DNA of 64,000 bases from Methylacidimicrobium sp. B4 (lineage in GTDB: Bacteria > Verrucomicrobiota > Verrucomicrobiia > Methylacidiphilales > Methylacidiphilaceae): assembly GCF_017310545.1 (NCBI RefSeq), contig NZ_CP066203.1, forward strand, positions 744,001 through 808,000. Direction: 5' to 3'. Each line of letters opens with the position of its first letter. Position 1 is the stretch's first letter. The position numbers were made by a program, and so were the translations under genes. The notes beneath the pieces are model-generated. The model saw only the letters and a list, made by a program, of their open reading frames with translations. It searched no databases and was not told where the DNA came from. Below are positions 27,220 to 37,929 of this stretch, piece after piece.

Positions 27220-28479
27220 ATGCGGCGGCTGCAAGCCTTCAGGTTTCAACTGCGGCCAGACGGCCAGCAAGAGCGGCAAATGCGCCGCTTCGCTGGCTCG
27301 TGTCGGGTTGTGTTCAACGAGGCGTTGAACTTGCAGATGGCGCGTTACGATGCCGGAGAGAAGAGGCTCGGTTACGCCGGGCTGTGCAAGGAGCTTACGA
27401 AATGGCGTAACGGCGATCCCATGCCTTCCGGGCGTGTCGCGCCTTGGCTGGCCGATGCGCCCGTTCATCCCTTGCAACAGGCGCTCAAGGACTTGGAGCG
27501 GGCCTACAGTAACTTTTTTGCCAAGCGGGCCGACTTCCCGCGCTTCAAGAGGAAGGGCCAGTCGGATCGCTTCCGTTACCCCGACCCGAAGCAGATCAAG
27601 CTCGACCAGGCGAATGGCCGCCTGTTCCTGCCCAAGCTCGGCTGGCTGCGCTATCGCCTCAGCCGGGACGTGTTGGGAGAAGTGAGGAGCGTCACCGTCA
27701 GCCAGTCCTGCGGCAAGTGGCACGCGAGCATCCTGGCCGAGCGCGAAGTCGAGCAACCCATCCCGAAGGGCGGCGCGGTCGGCATCGACATGGGCGTGGC
27801 GCGGTTCGCCACGCTTTCGGATGGCACGTTCTATGCGCCGCTCAACAGCTTCAAGCGGCATGAAACCGCCCTGCGCAAGGCGCAGCAGGCCATGAGCCGC
27901 AAGGTCAAGTTCAGCAACAACTGGAAGAAGGCCAAGGCCCGAATCCAGAAGATTCATTCCCGCATCGGCAATGCCCGCCGCGACTACCTGCACAAAGTCA
28001 CGACCACGATCAGCAAAAACCACGCGATGGCGTGCATCGAGGACTTGCAGGTGCGGAACATGTCCAAGTCGGCTTCGGGCACGGCGGATGCACCGGGAAG
28101 AAACGTTCGGGCCAAGTCTGGACTGAACAAGTCCATCCTCGACCAAGGCTGGTTCGAGTTCCGGCGGCAGCTGGAGTACAAGATGGAGTGGAGAGGCGGC
28201 CGCCTTCTGGTCGTGCCGCCGCGGAACACGAGCCGGGCTTGTCCGTGTTGCGGCCACGTGTCGGCGGACAACCGTCGGACGCAAGCCCGGTTCGAGTGCG
28301 TGGAGTGCGGTTTTGAGGAAAACGCCGATTTGGTCGGCGCGATCCATGTTTTAAGGGCGGGACACGCCCGGATCGCCTGTGAAGTGAGCGGCATCGAGCC
28401 GCCAGCAGCAGGAACCCACCGAAGCGGCTCATTCCGGTTTAAGCCCGGATTGAGCGCCGTAGGAATCTCCGAACTTTAG
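27220..28479 (+). CDS. tnpB: TnpB RNA-guided nuclease of IS605-type element
   Basis: A 419-residue TnpB. The N-terminal part (RRLQAFRFQLRPDGQQERQM, FNEALNLQMARY) is the usual HTH/wedge start. RuvC-like catalytic residues are retained: Asp in VGIDMGVARFAT, Glu in CIEDLQVRNM and Asp in ENADLVGAIHVL. A four-cysteine zinc finger CPCCG...CVECG lies between the last two. TnpB proteins are omega-RNA-guided DNA nucleases that keep the transposon in place after excision. The guide RNA usually overlaps the 3' end of tnpB and the right end (about 28350-28496). The ATG at 27220 is preferred to the TTG three codons earlier. Confidence 0.9.
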   Translation: MRRLQAFRFQLRPDGQQERQMRRFAGSCRVVFNEALNLQMARYDAGEKRLGYAGLCKELTKWRNGDPMPSGRVAPWLADAPVHPLQQALKDLERAYSNFFAKRADFPRFKRKGQSDRFRYPDPKQIKLDQANGRLFLPKLGWLRYRLSRDVLGEVRSVTVSQSCGKWHASILAEREVEQPIPKGGAVGIDMGVARFATLSDGTFYAPLNSFKRHETALRKAQQAMSRKVKFSNNWKKAKARIQKIHSRIGNARRDYLHKVTTTISKNHAMACIEDLQVRNMSKSASGTADAPGRNVRAKSGLNKSILDQGWFEFRRQLEYKMEWRGGRLLVVPPRNTSRACPCCGHVSADNRRTQARFECVECGFEENADLVGAIHVLRAGHARIACEVSGIEPPAAGTHRSGSFRFKPGLSAVGISEL

Positions 28480-28496
28480 GCCGGAGAGGATGTCAA
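28350..28496 (+). ncRNA. Probable omega RNA (reRNA) scaffold at the tnpB right end
   Basis: In IS200/IS605 elements the guide RNA scaffold overlaps the 3' part of tnpB and ends at the right element boundary, so the flanking bases act as guide. Here the interval spans the last tnpB codons and the terminal stem-loop (28465-28487). It is called by position and by the hairpin only; the 5' end is a guess. With the boundary at 28496, the guide would be the following flank, which is ordinary chromosomal sequence downstream of atpG. Confidence 0.35.
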
Positions 28497-28573
28497 CTCC
28501 CTTACCGAGCACAAGGAGTGGCCGCTCGCGGAAGGCTTGGCTCGGGAAGAACGGCTTCCCTAGCTGTTCCGCC

Positions 28574-29440
28574 TCACGCGGCGGCCTTCTTCCGCCGCTC
28601 GAGCGCTTCAGCCGAGAGCAGGATCACCTCGATCTCCTCGGTGATCTCCTCCTGCCGGAGCCGGTTGGCCGCGCTCGTCAGCTCGGCGACCCGCTTGTCC
28701 AACCGGTCGAGCGCATTCTGCATGTGCTCCATCCGCTTGCGGTTCTCAGCGGCAAGCGACGAGTAGAGGGCTTCGTGCAGCGCCGCCAGCAGGTAGGTGT
28801 CGACCAGATCCTCCGAAACGTGGCGGGGCGAGATCTGCAGGAGAGGAGGAACCCCGGCGGCTCCCTTCCGCAGCATTTCGGCGGCGATGGGAAGGGGCAA
28901 CAGCCTCCGCTCCTCGATCGACTCCGGATCGGGCTCATGAAAGATGACGATGAGCCCGGTCGAACCCGCCTCGACCAGCTCCCGGATCGTGGCCATCAGC
29001 CGCGGGAGGAAGTCGGCCACCTCCTCCCAGACGCTCGGTCCCGCCAGGGATCGGGAGATCTTGGGAAAGCCCGCCGCCCGTCCCTCCAACCGCCCTCCGA
29101 CCAGGATCAGCTCATAGTCCCCTTTGGCCGCCACCGCCTTGACCCGCTCCTCCCAGAAGCGGACGAGCGAGGAGTTGAAATCGGCGCAAAAGCCCCGTTC
29201 CGAACCCAGGAGCAGATAGATGGGCCGGTCCCCGGGACGATCCGGAGGGAGCAGCTCGGGATGTGCCCCGTAGAAGCCTTTGGCCATCCCTTCGAGAGCC
29301 GCGATCAGATCGCGCTGGACGCCCGAAAACTTGGCGAGCTTGCGCACTTCGACCAGCGCCATGTTCTTCATGGCCTTCATGATCTCGCCGATCTCCTGGA
29401 GGGAGTGGCGATAGTGGAGGATCTCGCGACGGCGGCTCAT
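28574..29440 (-). CDS. atpG: ATP synthase gamma subunit, N-type
   Basis: A 288-residue rotor subunit. The N-terminal helix [21 protein letters not shown] and the C-terminal helix ([20 protein letters not shown], then [21 protein letters not shown]) form the coiled-coil shaft characteristic of gamma. It is the last gene of the eight-gene ATPase operon and overlaps atpA by four bases (ATGA). The central domain is divergent from standard F1 gamma, as in other N-type enzymes. No atpH (delta) precedes it. Confidence 0.9.
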   Translation of the reverse strand: MSRRREILHYRHSLQEIGEIMKAMKNMALVEVRKLAKFSGVQRDLIAALEGMAKGFYGAHPELLPPDRPGDRPIYLLLGSERGFCADFNSSLVRFWEERVKAVAAKGDYELILVGGRLEGRAAGFPKISRSLAGPSVWEEVADFLPRLMATIRELVEAGSTGLIVIFHEPDPESIEERRLLPLPIAAEMLRKGAAGVPPLLQISPRHVSEDLVDTYLLAALHEALYSSLAAENRKRMEHMQNALDRLDKRVAELTSAANRLRQEEITEEIEVILLSAEALERRKKAAA

Positions 29441-30960
29441 GCGGCAACGGGCGCGGGTTGGCCTGGAGCGGGGCCGGGTGTCAAGGGAGAGAGCGGCACG
29501 AGGACCTCTTTCGCGAGGGCCAGCCAGCGCTCCCGGGGCTCCTCGACCGTAAGGCCCGATTCGGCGATGCGGGAGAAGAGGGCCGCTTGCGCAGCCCGGA
29601 CCCGATCGGTCGGAATGGCGTCGAAGAGATTCTCGTTGAAGGCCGCCAGCCAGCCGAGCTCCTGCTCGGGGCTCGCTGGGACCAGCTTTTCCTGCTTGAG
29701 GAGCTCGCGCAGCAGCCTTCCCCGTTGGATCCTCTTCTCGAGCGATGCCTCGAGCTTGGTTCCGAACCGGGTGAAGACCTCGAGCTCGAGGAACTGGAGG
29801 AAATCGAGCTTCATCCGTCCCGCCTCCTTCCGCAGTGCGGGATGCTGCGCCGCTCCCCCGATGCGGGAGACCGATCGCGTCACGTCGATCGCGGGAAGGG
29901 TGCCGGCGGCGAAGAGGCTCTGCTCAAAAAAGACCTGCCCGTCGGTAATCGAGATCAGGTTCGTCGGGATGTAGGAGGCGAGCTCCCCCTGCTGCGTCTC
30001 TACGATCGGGATCGCCGTCAGGCTTCCTCCGCCTTGAGCAGCGCACAACCGGGTCGACCGCTCCAGGAGCCGGCTATGCAAGTAGAAGATGTCTCCCGGG
30101 TAGGCCTCCCGCCCCGGAGGCCGCCGCAGCAGGAGCGAGAGCTCCCGGTAGGTCTGTGCATGCTGCGAGAGATCGTCGTAGATCACCAGCGTCTGCCGTC
30201 CCGAGCGCATCCACTCCTCGGCCAGGGCGCAGCCGGCAAAGGGGGCGAGGTATTGGAGCCCGGGGAGCGCCGTCGCCTCGGCCACCACGACCGCCGTGTA
30301 TTCGAGAGCTCCTTGCGCCCGGAGAGTCTCCACGACCTGGACGACGCTCGAGCGCTTCTGCCCGATCAGGACATAGACGCAGAGCACGTCCCTTCCCCGC
30401 TGGTTCATCACCATGTCGAGGCAGAAGCTGGTCTTTCCCAGGCCATTGTCCCCAATCACGAGCTCGCGCTGCCCCTTGCCGATGGGAACCATCGCGTCGA
30501 CGATCTTGTTGCCCGTATAGAGGGGCTGGTCGACAGACTCGCGGTCCACGATCGCCGGCGCCGGAGCTTCCAGGAGTCCCCTCCGATCCGCCGCCGGAGG
30601 GGCCTTCCCGTCGAGCGGGTTTCCCACAGGATCGACCACTCGGCCCAGCAACGAGTCTCCGACGGGAATGCTCAGCCGCCTTCCCGTCCGGTGCGCGAGC
30701 GTCCCGGCCGTCAGCCCGGTGGTCTGCACCAGCAGCATCACCCCGACCGATTCGCGGCTCAAGCTATAGACCAGCGCTTGGCTCCCGTCTTCCAGCTCGA
30801 GCAGATCGTCGATGGCGGCCGAGGAGAGCCCATCGATCCAGGCGATTCCGTCGCCGACGGAAGTGACCCGGCCGAATTCAGCAACCTCGGGGGCAAAATG
30901 ATACTGCTCGACCCAGTTCGCCTTCTGCTCGAGCGGGGAAAGTTCCTTCGTTTCCAGCAT
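29437..30960 (-). CDS. atpA: ATP synthase alpha subunit, N-type
   Basis: A 507-residue non-catalytic nucleotide-binding subunit. The beta-barrel N-domain runs to about residue 95, followed by [11 protein letters not shown]. The Walker A segment is GDNGLGKTS, whereas F1 alpha subunits almost always read GDRQTGKT; the GxxxxGKT/S pattern is intact. [14 protein letters not shown] and [17 protein letters not shown] are typical of alpha. In the operon it follows the b subunit directly with no delta gene, as in N-ATPases. The ATG at 30960 lies 3 bp after the atpF stop. Confidence 0.93.
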   Translation of the reverse strand: MLETKELSPLEQKANWVEQYHFAPEVAEFGRVTSVGDGIAWIDGLSSAAIDDLLELEDGSQALVYSLSRESVGVMLLVQTTGLTAGTLAHRTGRRLSIPVGDSLLGRVVDPVGNPLDGKAPPAADRRGLLEAPAPAIVDRESVDQPLYTGNKIVDAMVPIGKGQRELVIGDNGLGKTSFCLDMVMNQRGRDVLCVYVLIGQKRSSVVQVVETLRAQGALEYTAVVVAEATALPGLQYLAPFAGCALAEEWMRSGRQTLVIYDDLSQHAQTYRELSLLLRRPPGREAYPGDIFYLHSRLLERSTRLCAAQGGGSLTAIPIVETQQGELASYIPTNLISITDGQVFFEQSLFAAGTLPAIDVTRSVSRIGGAAQHPALRKEAGRMKLDFLQFLELEVFTRFGTKLEASLEKRIQRGRLLRELLKQEKLVPASPEQELGWLAAFNENLFDAIPTDRVRAAQAALFSRIAESGLTVEEPRERWLALAKEVLVPLSPLTPGPAPGQPAPVAA

Positions 30961-30963
30961 GAT

Positions 30964-31710
30964 TTACCCCTCTCCTTTCGAAGCGAAAAACAAAAGCTCG
31001 TCCTTCACGTTCGCCCGGGCCATCCACCCGCCCACGACCGCCCGCACCCCCGCCCCGAGCGAACCGTCGACGAGGCAGTCACAGGGCAGCTCCTTCCCGC
31101 ACGCCACCCAGAGCGCGCGCACGAGGCGCTCACGCCGGGCGGGATCGAGCGGAAACGCGGTTCGAACCTCCATCCGCTGGACGCCTTCCCGGGTTACGGA
31201 GCCTCGGATTTCGGCGAGCGTCTCCTCGGGCAGCCGCTCGATCTCCTCGATCGCCCGATCGATCAGCTTCGCCTCGAGATCGGGTGTCGCCAGATCGTGG
31301 AGGAAGCGGCTGGCGAATTGGCTGGCGATCCGCAGCGCGCGGCTCTCCGCCTCCTGGGAGAGAGCGGCCAGCCGGTGGGCTTCCACCGCTCGCGACCGCT
31401 CCCGCTCCTCCCGCATGAGCCGCTCGTTTTCGCCCTGCAGCCGGCTCCGTTCCTTCTGCATCTCTTGGAGAAGCTTCGCCCGCTCCTTCTCCTTCTCTGC
31501 CTCCCAGAGGCTCATGCGATTGGCATAGGCATTCTGTAGCTCCTCGCCCTCCTTCTTGACCCGCTGGGCTTCCTCCCACGCCTTCGCGGTCGCCGCCTTC
31601 CTCTCCGCGAGCAGCCGCAAGACGGGACGGAAGAGGAGCCGGTGGAGGAGCCAGACCAGGACAAGGAAGTTAATGACCTGGAGAAGAAAGGTCGTCCAGT
31701 CCAAGCTCAC
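30964..31710 (-). CDS. atpF: ATP synthase b subunit with delta-like C-terminal part, N-type
   Basis: A 248-residue peripheral stalk protein, long for a b subunit (usually about 160). One N-terminal membrane helix (FLLQVINFLVLVWLLHRLLF) leads to a highly charged coiled coil (about 35-125). A C-terminal region follows (about 170-248, TAFPLDPARRERLVRALW, then GSLGAGVRAVVGGWMARANV) that resembles the end of delta subunits. It therefore may supply the missing delta function. This is a known trait of N-type ATPase operons. The GTG start at 31710 is followed by MSLDWTTF. Confidence 0.85.
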   Translation of the reverse strand: MSLDWTTFLLQVINFLVLVWLLHRLLFRPVLRLLAERKAATAKAWEEAQRVKKEGEELQNAYANRMSLWEAEKEKERAKLLQEMQKERSRLQGENERLMREERERSRAVEAHRLAALSQEAESRALRIASQFASRFLHDLATPDLEAKLIDRAIEEIERLPEETLAEIRGSVTREGVQRMEVRTAFPLDPARRERLVRALWVACGKELPCDCLVDGSLGAGVRAVVGGWMARANVKDELLFFASKGEG

Positions 31711-31743
31711 AGCGATCGCCTCTCGTTCGATTCCACCCGGGAC

Positions 31744-32013
31744 CTACTTGTGGAGCAGGTAATCGAGCATCGGGCTTCGGAAGAGAACGATGAGCACGAC
31801 GACCAGGACGTAGATCGCCAGCGATTCGATCATCGCCAGGCCGATCAAGAGCCAGCGCATGATCGACTTTTCGGCCTCCGGCTGACGGGCCAGCGCCTCG
31901 AGCGCCTTGGCGATCGCCATCCCCATGCCGATCCCCGGCCCCAGGACGCCGAGTCCCATGGCCAAGACCGCGAGCGCGGTCACGAGCGTGGTGAACAGAC
32001 CCAAATTGCTCAT
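31744..32013 (-). CDS. atpE: ATP synthase c subunit, N-type
   Basis: An 89-residue hairpin of two membrane helices with the loop ARQPEAEKS. The ion-binding helix reads GLAMIESLAIYVLVV: the carboxylate Glu, the adjacent Ser and the Tyr five residues on match Na+-binding c subunits. In helix 1 (GPGIGMGMA) Met stands where the Na+ enzyme of Ilyobacter has Gln, and Leu replaces Thr after the Ser. The ion specificity is therefore open. The start overlaps the atpB stop (ATGA). Confidence 0.92.
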   Translation of the reverse strand: MSNLGLFTTLVTALAVLAMGLGVLGPGIGMGMAIAKALEALARQPEAEKSIMRWLLIGLAMIESLAIYVLVVVLIVLFRSPMLDYLLHK

Positions 32014-32711
32014 CGTGCGATTCCTCCCTTTTGTTGTTCCTTCTCGGCCAGCGTCTGCATGCTGCCAGCGATGTAGACCAGGGCCAGCATCCCGAAAATG
32101 TAGGCCTGCAAGAGAGCCTCGATGAGATGGAGGAAGAGAAAGGCGACCGGCACCAGGAACCCGGCGAGCAGGAGCAGGATGCCGATCGCCACCTCCATCC
32201 CCGTCATGTTGCCGAAGAGACGGACGGCCAGGGTCAAGGTTCGGGTCAGCTCGCTCATGAGATGAAAAGGGAACATCCAGAACATCGGGGCGAAATATTC
32301 CTTCAGGTAGGCGGGCAGCCCCTCGGCGCGCACCCCATAGAAGGGCACCGCCAGAAAGACGATCGCCGCCAGCGCCCCCGTCACCGAAAGGTCTCCGGTC
32401 GGGGAATGGAGGCCGGGAATCAGCCCGATCAGGTTGGCGAAAAGAATATAGATCCAGAGCGCTCCAATGAGCGGCAGAACGCGCTCCGGCGCCTTGGGGA
32501 TCGACTCCCGGACAGTCGATTCGATCGCTTGAACGGCCATCTCGAGGACGACCTGCCAGCCAGCCGGGTCCCGGAGGCGCAGCCGGCTCTTCGCCCAGCC
32601 GGCCGCCGCGGCGAGCAGGATCGTCAGCGCCGTTGCGCTCACCGCCGACTCGCTCAGCGCGAAGGAGCCGATCCGCAGCATCGGCTGCCCAAGAAGTCCT
32701 CCCGAGCTCAT
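32010..32711 (-). CDS. atpB: ATP synthase a subunit, N-type
   Basis: A 233-residue membrane protein with five to six helices. The essential stator arginine lies in SELTRTLTLAVRLFGNM. FANLIGLIPGLHSPTGDLSVTG is the conserved early loop, and AYIFGMLALVYIAGSM is the last helix. It forms the ion half-channels against the c ring. Its start overlaps the stop of the AtpQ/I gene and its stop overlaps atpE, showing tight coupling. N-type operons usually have an extra small atpR before it; none is seen here. Confidence 0.93.
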   Translation of the reverse strand: MSSGGLLGQPMLRIGSFALSESAVSATALTILLAAAAGWAKSRLRLRDPAGWQVVLEMAVQAIESTVRESIPKAPERVLPLIGALWIYILFANLIGLIPGLHSPTGDLSVTGALAAIVFLAVPFYGVRAEGLPAYLKEYFAPMFWMFPFHLMSELTRTLTLAVRLFGNMTGMEVAIGILLLLAGFLVPVAFLFLHLIEALLQAYIFGMLALVYIAGSMQTLAEKEQQKGGIAR

Positions 32712-33055
32712 AAGTTTTGTCGGAGGTGGTTGTAGACGCTCAAGGCACCCAGGATGACCCCCAAGAGAATCCCCGTGATCGTCCAGTGGATGGCATAGCC
32801 CGCCAGATGCTCATCGAGCCATCGCCCGACAAAGGCCCCAACGACGACCGGAAGGATGAAGAGAAGGCCGATCGTTCCGAGGGAGAGCCACGCGGAGAGG
32901 ACGTTGTGCTTCTCCTTCTCGGCTTTCTTCATCCGCTCCACGTCCTTACCCACTTGGCCTGCCAACCGCCTTCCGTCTTCTTCCGGCAGCCCCGGCTGGG
33001 CTCCCCGGCCCGCTCCGTTCTCTTGGTGATCCTCCACAAGCCCCGCTCTCCCCAT
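32708..33055 (-). CDS. AtpQ/AtpI-like small ATPase accessory membrane protein
   Basis: 115 residues with two membrane helices (LGTIGLLFILPVVVGAFVG and IHWTITGILLGVILGALSVY) separated by RWLDEHLAGYA. That matches the AtpI family version called AtpQ in N-type operons. These proteins help assemble the c ring or carry Mg2+; their exact role is unsettled. The N-terminal 41 residues are hydrophilic. A second ATG at 32932 (MKKAEKEKHN) would remove them. It is placed between epsilon and a, as expected for atpQ. Confidence 0.75.
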   Translation of the reverse strand: MGRAGLVEDHQENGAGRGAQPGLPEEDGRRLAGQVGKDVERMKKAEKEKHNVLSAWLSLGTIGLLFILPVVVGAFVGRWLDEHLAGYAIHWTITGILLGVILGALSVYNHLRQNL

Positions 33056-33057
33056 GC

Positions 33058-34985
<1,928 letters not shown>

Positions 34986-35015
34986 TCATCTAGTTCTATT
35001 CCTCCAGGAAAACGG

Positions 35016-36353
35016 ATGAACCTCGAATCGACCCTCCTCCTTACCGATCTCTACGAGCTGACCATGCTCCAGGGTTATGTCCATGCAGGAATGACCGAGA
35101 GAGCCGTCTTCGAGCTCTTCGTCCGAAGGCTCCCGAAGAGCCGAAACTTCCTCGTTGCCGCCGGCCTCGAGCAGGTGCTCGCCTTCCTGGAATCGGCCCG
35201 GTTCGAGCCCGAGGAGATCGACTGGCTGGCCGGTCAGGGCTTCCGCCCGGAGCTCCTCGCATCCCTCCGGGAGTTCCGCTTCCGGGGCGAGGTCCACGCG
35301 ATGCCCGAGGGCACCGTCTGCTTTCCCGAGGAGCCGATCCTCCGGGTCACCGCTCCCATCCCGGAAGCCCAGATCTTCGAGAGCCGGATCATGAACCTGC
35401 TCCACTTCCAGACCATGATCGCCTCCAAGGCGGCCCGGTCGGTGCTGGCCGCCCCCGGCAAGGAGCTGGTCGATTTCGGCCTGCGCCGGGCACATGGCGC
35501 CGAAGCCGGACTCTACGCGGCGCGCGCCGCCTTCTTGGCCGGCTTCTCGGCGACCGCCACGGTCCTCGCGGGCCAGCGGTTCGGCATCCCCCTCTCCGGG
35601 ACGATGGCCCACTCCTTCATCCAGGCGCACGACTCCGAGGAAGAGGCATTCTTGCGCTTCGCCGAGGCCAACCCCGAGCGGGCCGTCTTCCTGGTCGACA
35701 CCTACGATACCGAGGAGGCCGTCCGCAAGCTCGTCGGCCTCGCCCCACGCCTGCGGGAGCGGGGGATTCGGCCGCTGGCCGTTCGGCTCGACAGCGGGGA
35801 TCTCGGCGCCCATGCGCGACACGTCCGCCGGATCCTCGACCAGGCGGGCCTGACCGACGTCGGCATCTTCGCGAGCGGGAACCTCACCGAGGAACGACTC
35901 CAGGAGCTCATCCGGACGGGGGCTCCGATCAACGGCTTCGGGATCGGCACCTCCCTCGACACTTCCGCCGATGCGCCCTACCTCGACTGCGTCTACAAGC
36001 TCGAGGAGTACGCGGGCAAGCCCCGGCGGAAGCGCTCCGAAGGCAAAGCGACCTGGCCCGGATGCAAGCAGGTCTTCCGGCAATGCAGTCGCGATGGCAA
36101 GATCGCCTCCGACCTCGTGGCTCTCGAAGGGGAGGACCATCCCGGAACCCCTCTCCTGCTTCCCGTGATGCGAGAGGGAAAGCGCCTGGCGCCTCCCGAG
36201 CCGCTGCGCTCGGCCCGGGAGCGGGCCGCCCGCTCCCTCGCCTCCCTGCCGGAGGATCTGCGCGGGCTCCTTCCCGTAGCGGCGCCCTACCCGGTGCGCT
36301 TCTCGGCAAAGCTCGACGCCCTGCGCCGCACCCTCGAGCGCACCCTCGCCTGA
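35016..36353 (+). CDS. pncB: Nicotinate phosphoribosyltransferase
   Basis: A 445-residue enzyme joining nicotinate and PRPP to give nicotinate mononucleotide for NAD salvage. [14 protein letters not shown] is the family start, followed by SKSRNF-like [25 protein letters not shown] carries catalytic residues. SGTMAHSF (with the histidine that is phosphorylated in the family), [12 protein letters not shown] and FASGNL bind the phosphoribosyl group. The ATG at 35016 matches the family start. It is transcribed away from the ATPase operon. Confidence 0.95.
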   Translation: MNLESTLLLTDLYELTMLQGYVHAGMTERAVFELFVRRLPKSRNFLVAAGLEQVLAFLESARFEPEEIDWLAGQGFRPELLASLREFRFRGEVHAMPEGTVCFPEEPILRVTAPIPEAQIFESRIMNLLHFQTMIASKAARSVLAAPGKELVDFGLRRAHGAEAGLYAARAAFLAGFSATATVLAGQRFGIPLSGTMAHSFIQAHDSEEEAFLRFAEANPERAVFLVDTYDTEEAVRKLVGLAPRLRERGIRPLAVRLDSGDLGAHARHVRRILDQAGLTDVGIFASGNLTEERLQELIRTGAPINGFGIGTSLDTSADAPYLDCVYKLEEYAGKPRRKRSEGKATWPGCKQVFRQCSRDGKIASDLVALEGEDHPGTPLLLPVMREGKRLAPPEPLRSARERAARSLASLPEDLRGLLPVAAPYPVRFSAKLDALRRTLERTLA

Positions 36354-36454
36354 GGCGGAAACGAGGGAGGCGCGTCCCCGGGGAAAGGCGTCCGGAAGCC
36401 GCCCGAGCAACTTCCCCTTGCCAACCCTGGCCTTTCGGAGCTTGGCTGGGAGGC

Positions 36455-37120
36455 ATGCGGCGACGATCCCCGATCCCGAGGTTCGAGCTGCCCGCCGGGG
36501 CAAAGAAGGTCCTGCTCCACTCCTGCTGCGCCCCTTGCTCGGGGGCCGTCATGGAGCGCATCCTGGCTGCGGGCGCCGAGCTCACCGTCTTCTTCTACAA
36601 CCCGAACATCCATCCACTCCGCGAGTACGAGCTGCGCAAGCGGGAGAATATCGCCTTCGCCCAGAAGCTCTCGGTACCCTTCCTTGATGCCGATTACGAT
36701 ACCGACCACTGGTTTTCCCGGGTGCGGGGCCTCGAGTGGGAGCCCGAACGGGGCGCGCGCTGCACCGCCTGCTTCGATCTGCGCTTCGAGCGGACGGCCC
36801 TCTATGCGGCTGAGCGGGGATTCCCCGTGTTTACGAGCAGCCTGGGCATCTCGCGATGGAAGGATTTCGACCAGGTCACCGGAGCTGGGATGCGGGCCGC
36901 GGCCCGCTATCCCGGCCTCCTCTACTGGACCTACAACTGGAGAAAGCTCGGCGGCTCCGAACGAATGATCGAGATCTCCCGGGAAGAGGGCTTCTACCAG
37001 CAGGAGTATTGCGGCTGCCTCTATTCGCTGCGCGACGCCAACCGCTGGCGGACCGCCCAAGGCCGCCCCAAGATCGAGCTGGGAAAGAAGTTTTACGGGA
37101 GACCGGCGCCTCCCGCGTAG
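36455..37120 (+). CDS. queH: Epoxyqueuosine reductase QueH
   Basis: A 221-residue protein of the QueH family (DUF208) that makes queuosine in tRNA from epoxyqueuosine, replacing QueG. The cysteine motifs HSCCAPCSG near the N-terminus, RCTACFDLR and YCGCLYS at the C-terminus bind the Fe-S cluster and a second metal. The ATG at 36455 has GGGAGG four bases upstream. Its stop is 2 bp before tatC, so the two are cotranscribed. Confidence 0.9.
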   Translation: MRRRSPIPRFELPAGAKKVLLHSCCAPCSGAVMERILAAGAELTVFFYNPNIHPLREYELRKRENIAFAQKLSVPFLDADYDTDHWFSRVRGLEWEPERGARCTACFDLRFERTALYAAERGFPVFTSSLGISRWKDFDQVTGAGMRAAARYPGLLYWTYNWRKLGGSERMIEISREEGFYQQEYCGCLYSLRDANRWRTAQGRPKIELGKKFYGRPAPPA

Positions 37121-37122
37121 CG

Positions 37123-37929
37123 ATGCTCCACTCCTCCGACGAGAAGCCCTTCCTCGACCACCTGGAAGATCTGCGCTGGACGGTCTTCAAGGCACTGGCC
37201 GCCCTGGCGCTCGCCTCCGTCGTCGGCTTCATCGAAACCAAGCCGATCCTCCGTCTTCTCCTCGGACCGCTCAAGCAAGCGGGAGAAGACCCGGCCAAGA
37301 TTCTCCGCTTCCTGGGAGTCGTCGATCCCTTCTCGGTGCAGCTCCAAATTAGCCTCCTGACCGGAATCGTCCTCTCCCTGCCCGCCGTCCTCTACTTCGT
37401 CGGTGAGTTCCTCCTTCCCGCGCTGACCCCAACCGAAAAGCGGGCGCTCCTTCCCATCTTTTCCACCGGAGCCTTCCTCTTCCTCCTCGGCGGATTCTTT
37501 TCCTACGCCGTCCTCCTGCCCCAGACGCTCCGCTTCTTCGTCCAGTACAGCCACGACCTCGGGGTCGAAACCCAGTGGACCCTGCCCAACTACCTCGACT
37601 TCGTCGTCCAGATGGTCGTCGGCTTTGGCCTCGCCTTCGAGCTTCCGCTGGTCGTCGTCCTGCTCACCCACTTCGGCATCCTCCGCGCCGAGCTCCTGCG
37701 CCGTTACCGCCGCCATGCGATCGTCGTCATCATCGTCGCCGCCGCCTGCATCACCCCCACCTCCGATCCCTTCACCCTCTTCCTCCTGGCGGTTCCGATG
37801 TATCTCCTCTACGAGATCTCCCTCTGGATCGCCATCGGTATCGAGCGGAAACGGGGCCGGCCGATCTCCTCTCCCGGGTCGCCGCCCGCGCTCGAGCCCG
37901 AAGCCGAGCAGGACAAGCCGGTGCCTTAG
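37123..37929 (+). CDS. tatC: Sec-independent protein translocase TatC
   Basis: A 268-residue membrane protein with six helices. The N-terminal signature is FLDHLEDLRW with the Glu that contacts the twin-arginine signal. VVDPFSVQLQISLLTG and the loop FELPLVVVLL/HAIVVIIVAAACITPTSDPF match the family. It recognises and moves folded proteins across the inner membrane. No tatA/tatB is adjacent. The hydrophilic C-terminal tail is Pro/Glu-rich. It is convergent with the aminotransferase gene, overlapping by four bases. Confidence 0.95.
   Translation: MLHSSDEKPFLDHLEDLRWTVFKALAALALASVVGFIETKPILRLLLGPLKQAGEDPAKILRFLGVVDPFSVQLQISLLTGIVLSLPAVLYFVGEFLLPALTPTEKRALLPIFSTGAFLFLLGGFFSYAVLLPQTLRFFVQYSHDLGVETQWTLPNYLDFVVQMVVGFGLAFELPLVVVLLTHFGILRAELLRRYRRHAIVVIIVAAACITPTSDPFTLFLLAVPMYLLYEISLWIAIGIERKRGRPISSPGSPPALEPEAEQDKPVP

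Larger units (their letters stand above)
27069..28496 (+). mobile_element. IS200/IS605-type element carrying only tnpB
   Basis: The boundaries are set by terminal stem-loops. The left one is CCTCGCC...GGGCGGGG at 27074-27095. The right one is TCTCCG...CGGAGA at 28465-28487, followed by GGATGTCAA, typical of right ends. It encodes TnpB but no TnpA transposase, so it would need TnpA in trans. The left 150 bp are closely similar to those of the second element at 63311, including a 21-bp imperfect palindrome just before the tnpB start. No target duplication is expected for this family. Confidence 0.75.

Noticed and set aside
26834-27220. N-terminal extension of the outer-membrane protein into the IS left end
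   Set aside because: It would place 129 Arg/Pro/Ser-rich residues before the signal peptide and run into the mobile element.
28497-28573. Possible terminator GGGAAG...CTTCCC after atpG
   Set aside because: The short inverted repeat has no T-run on the minus strand and is weak, so it is not called.
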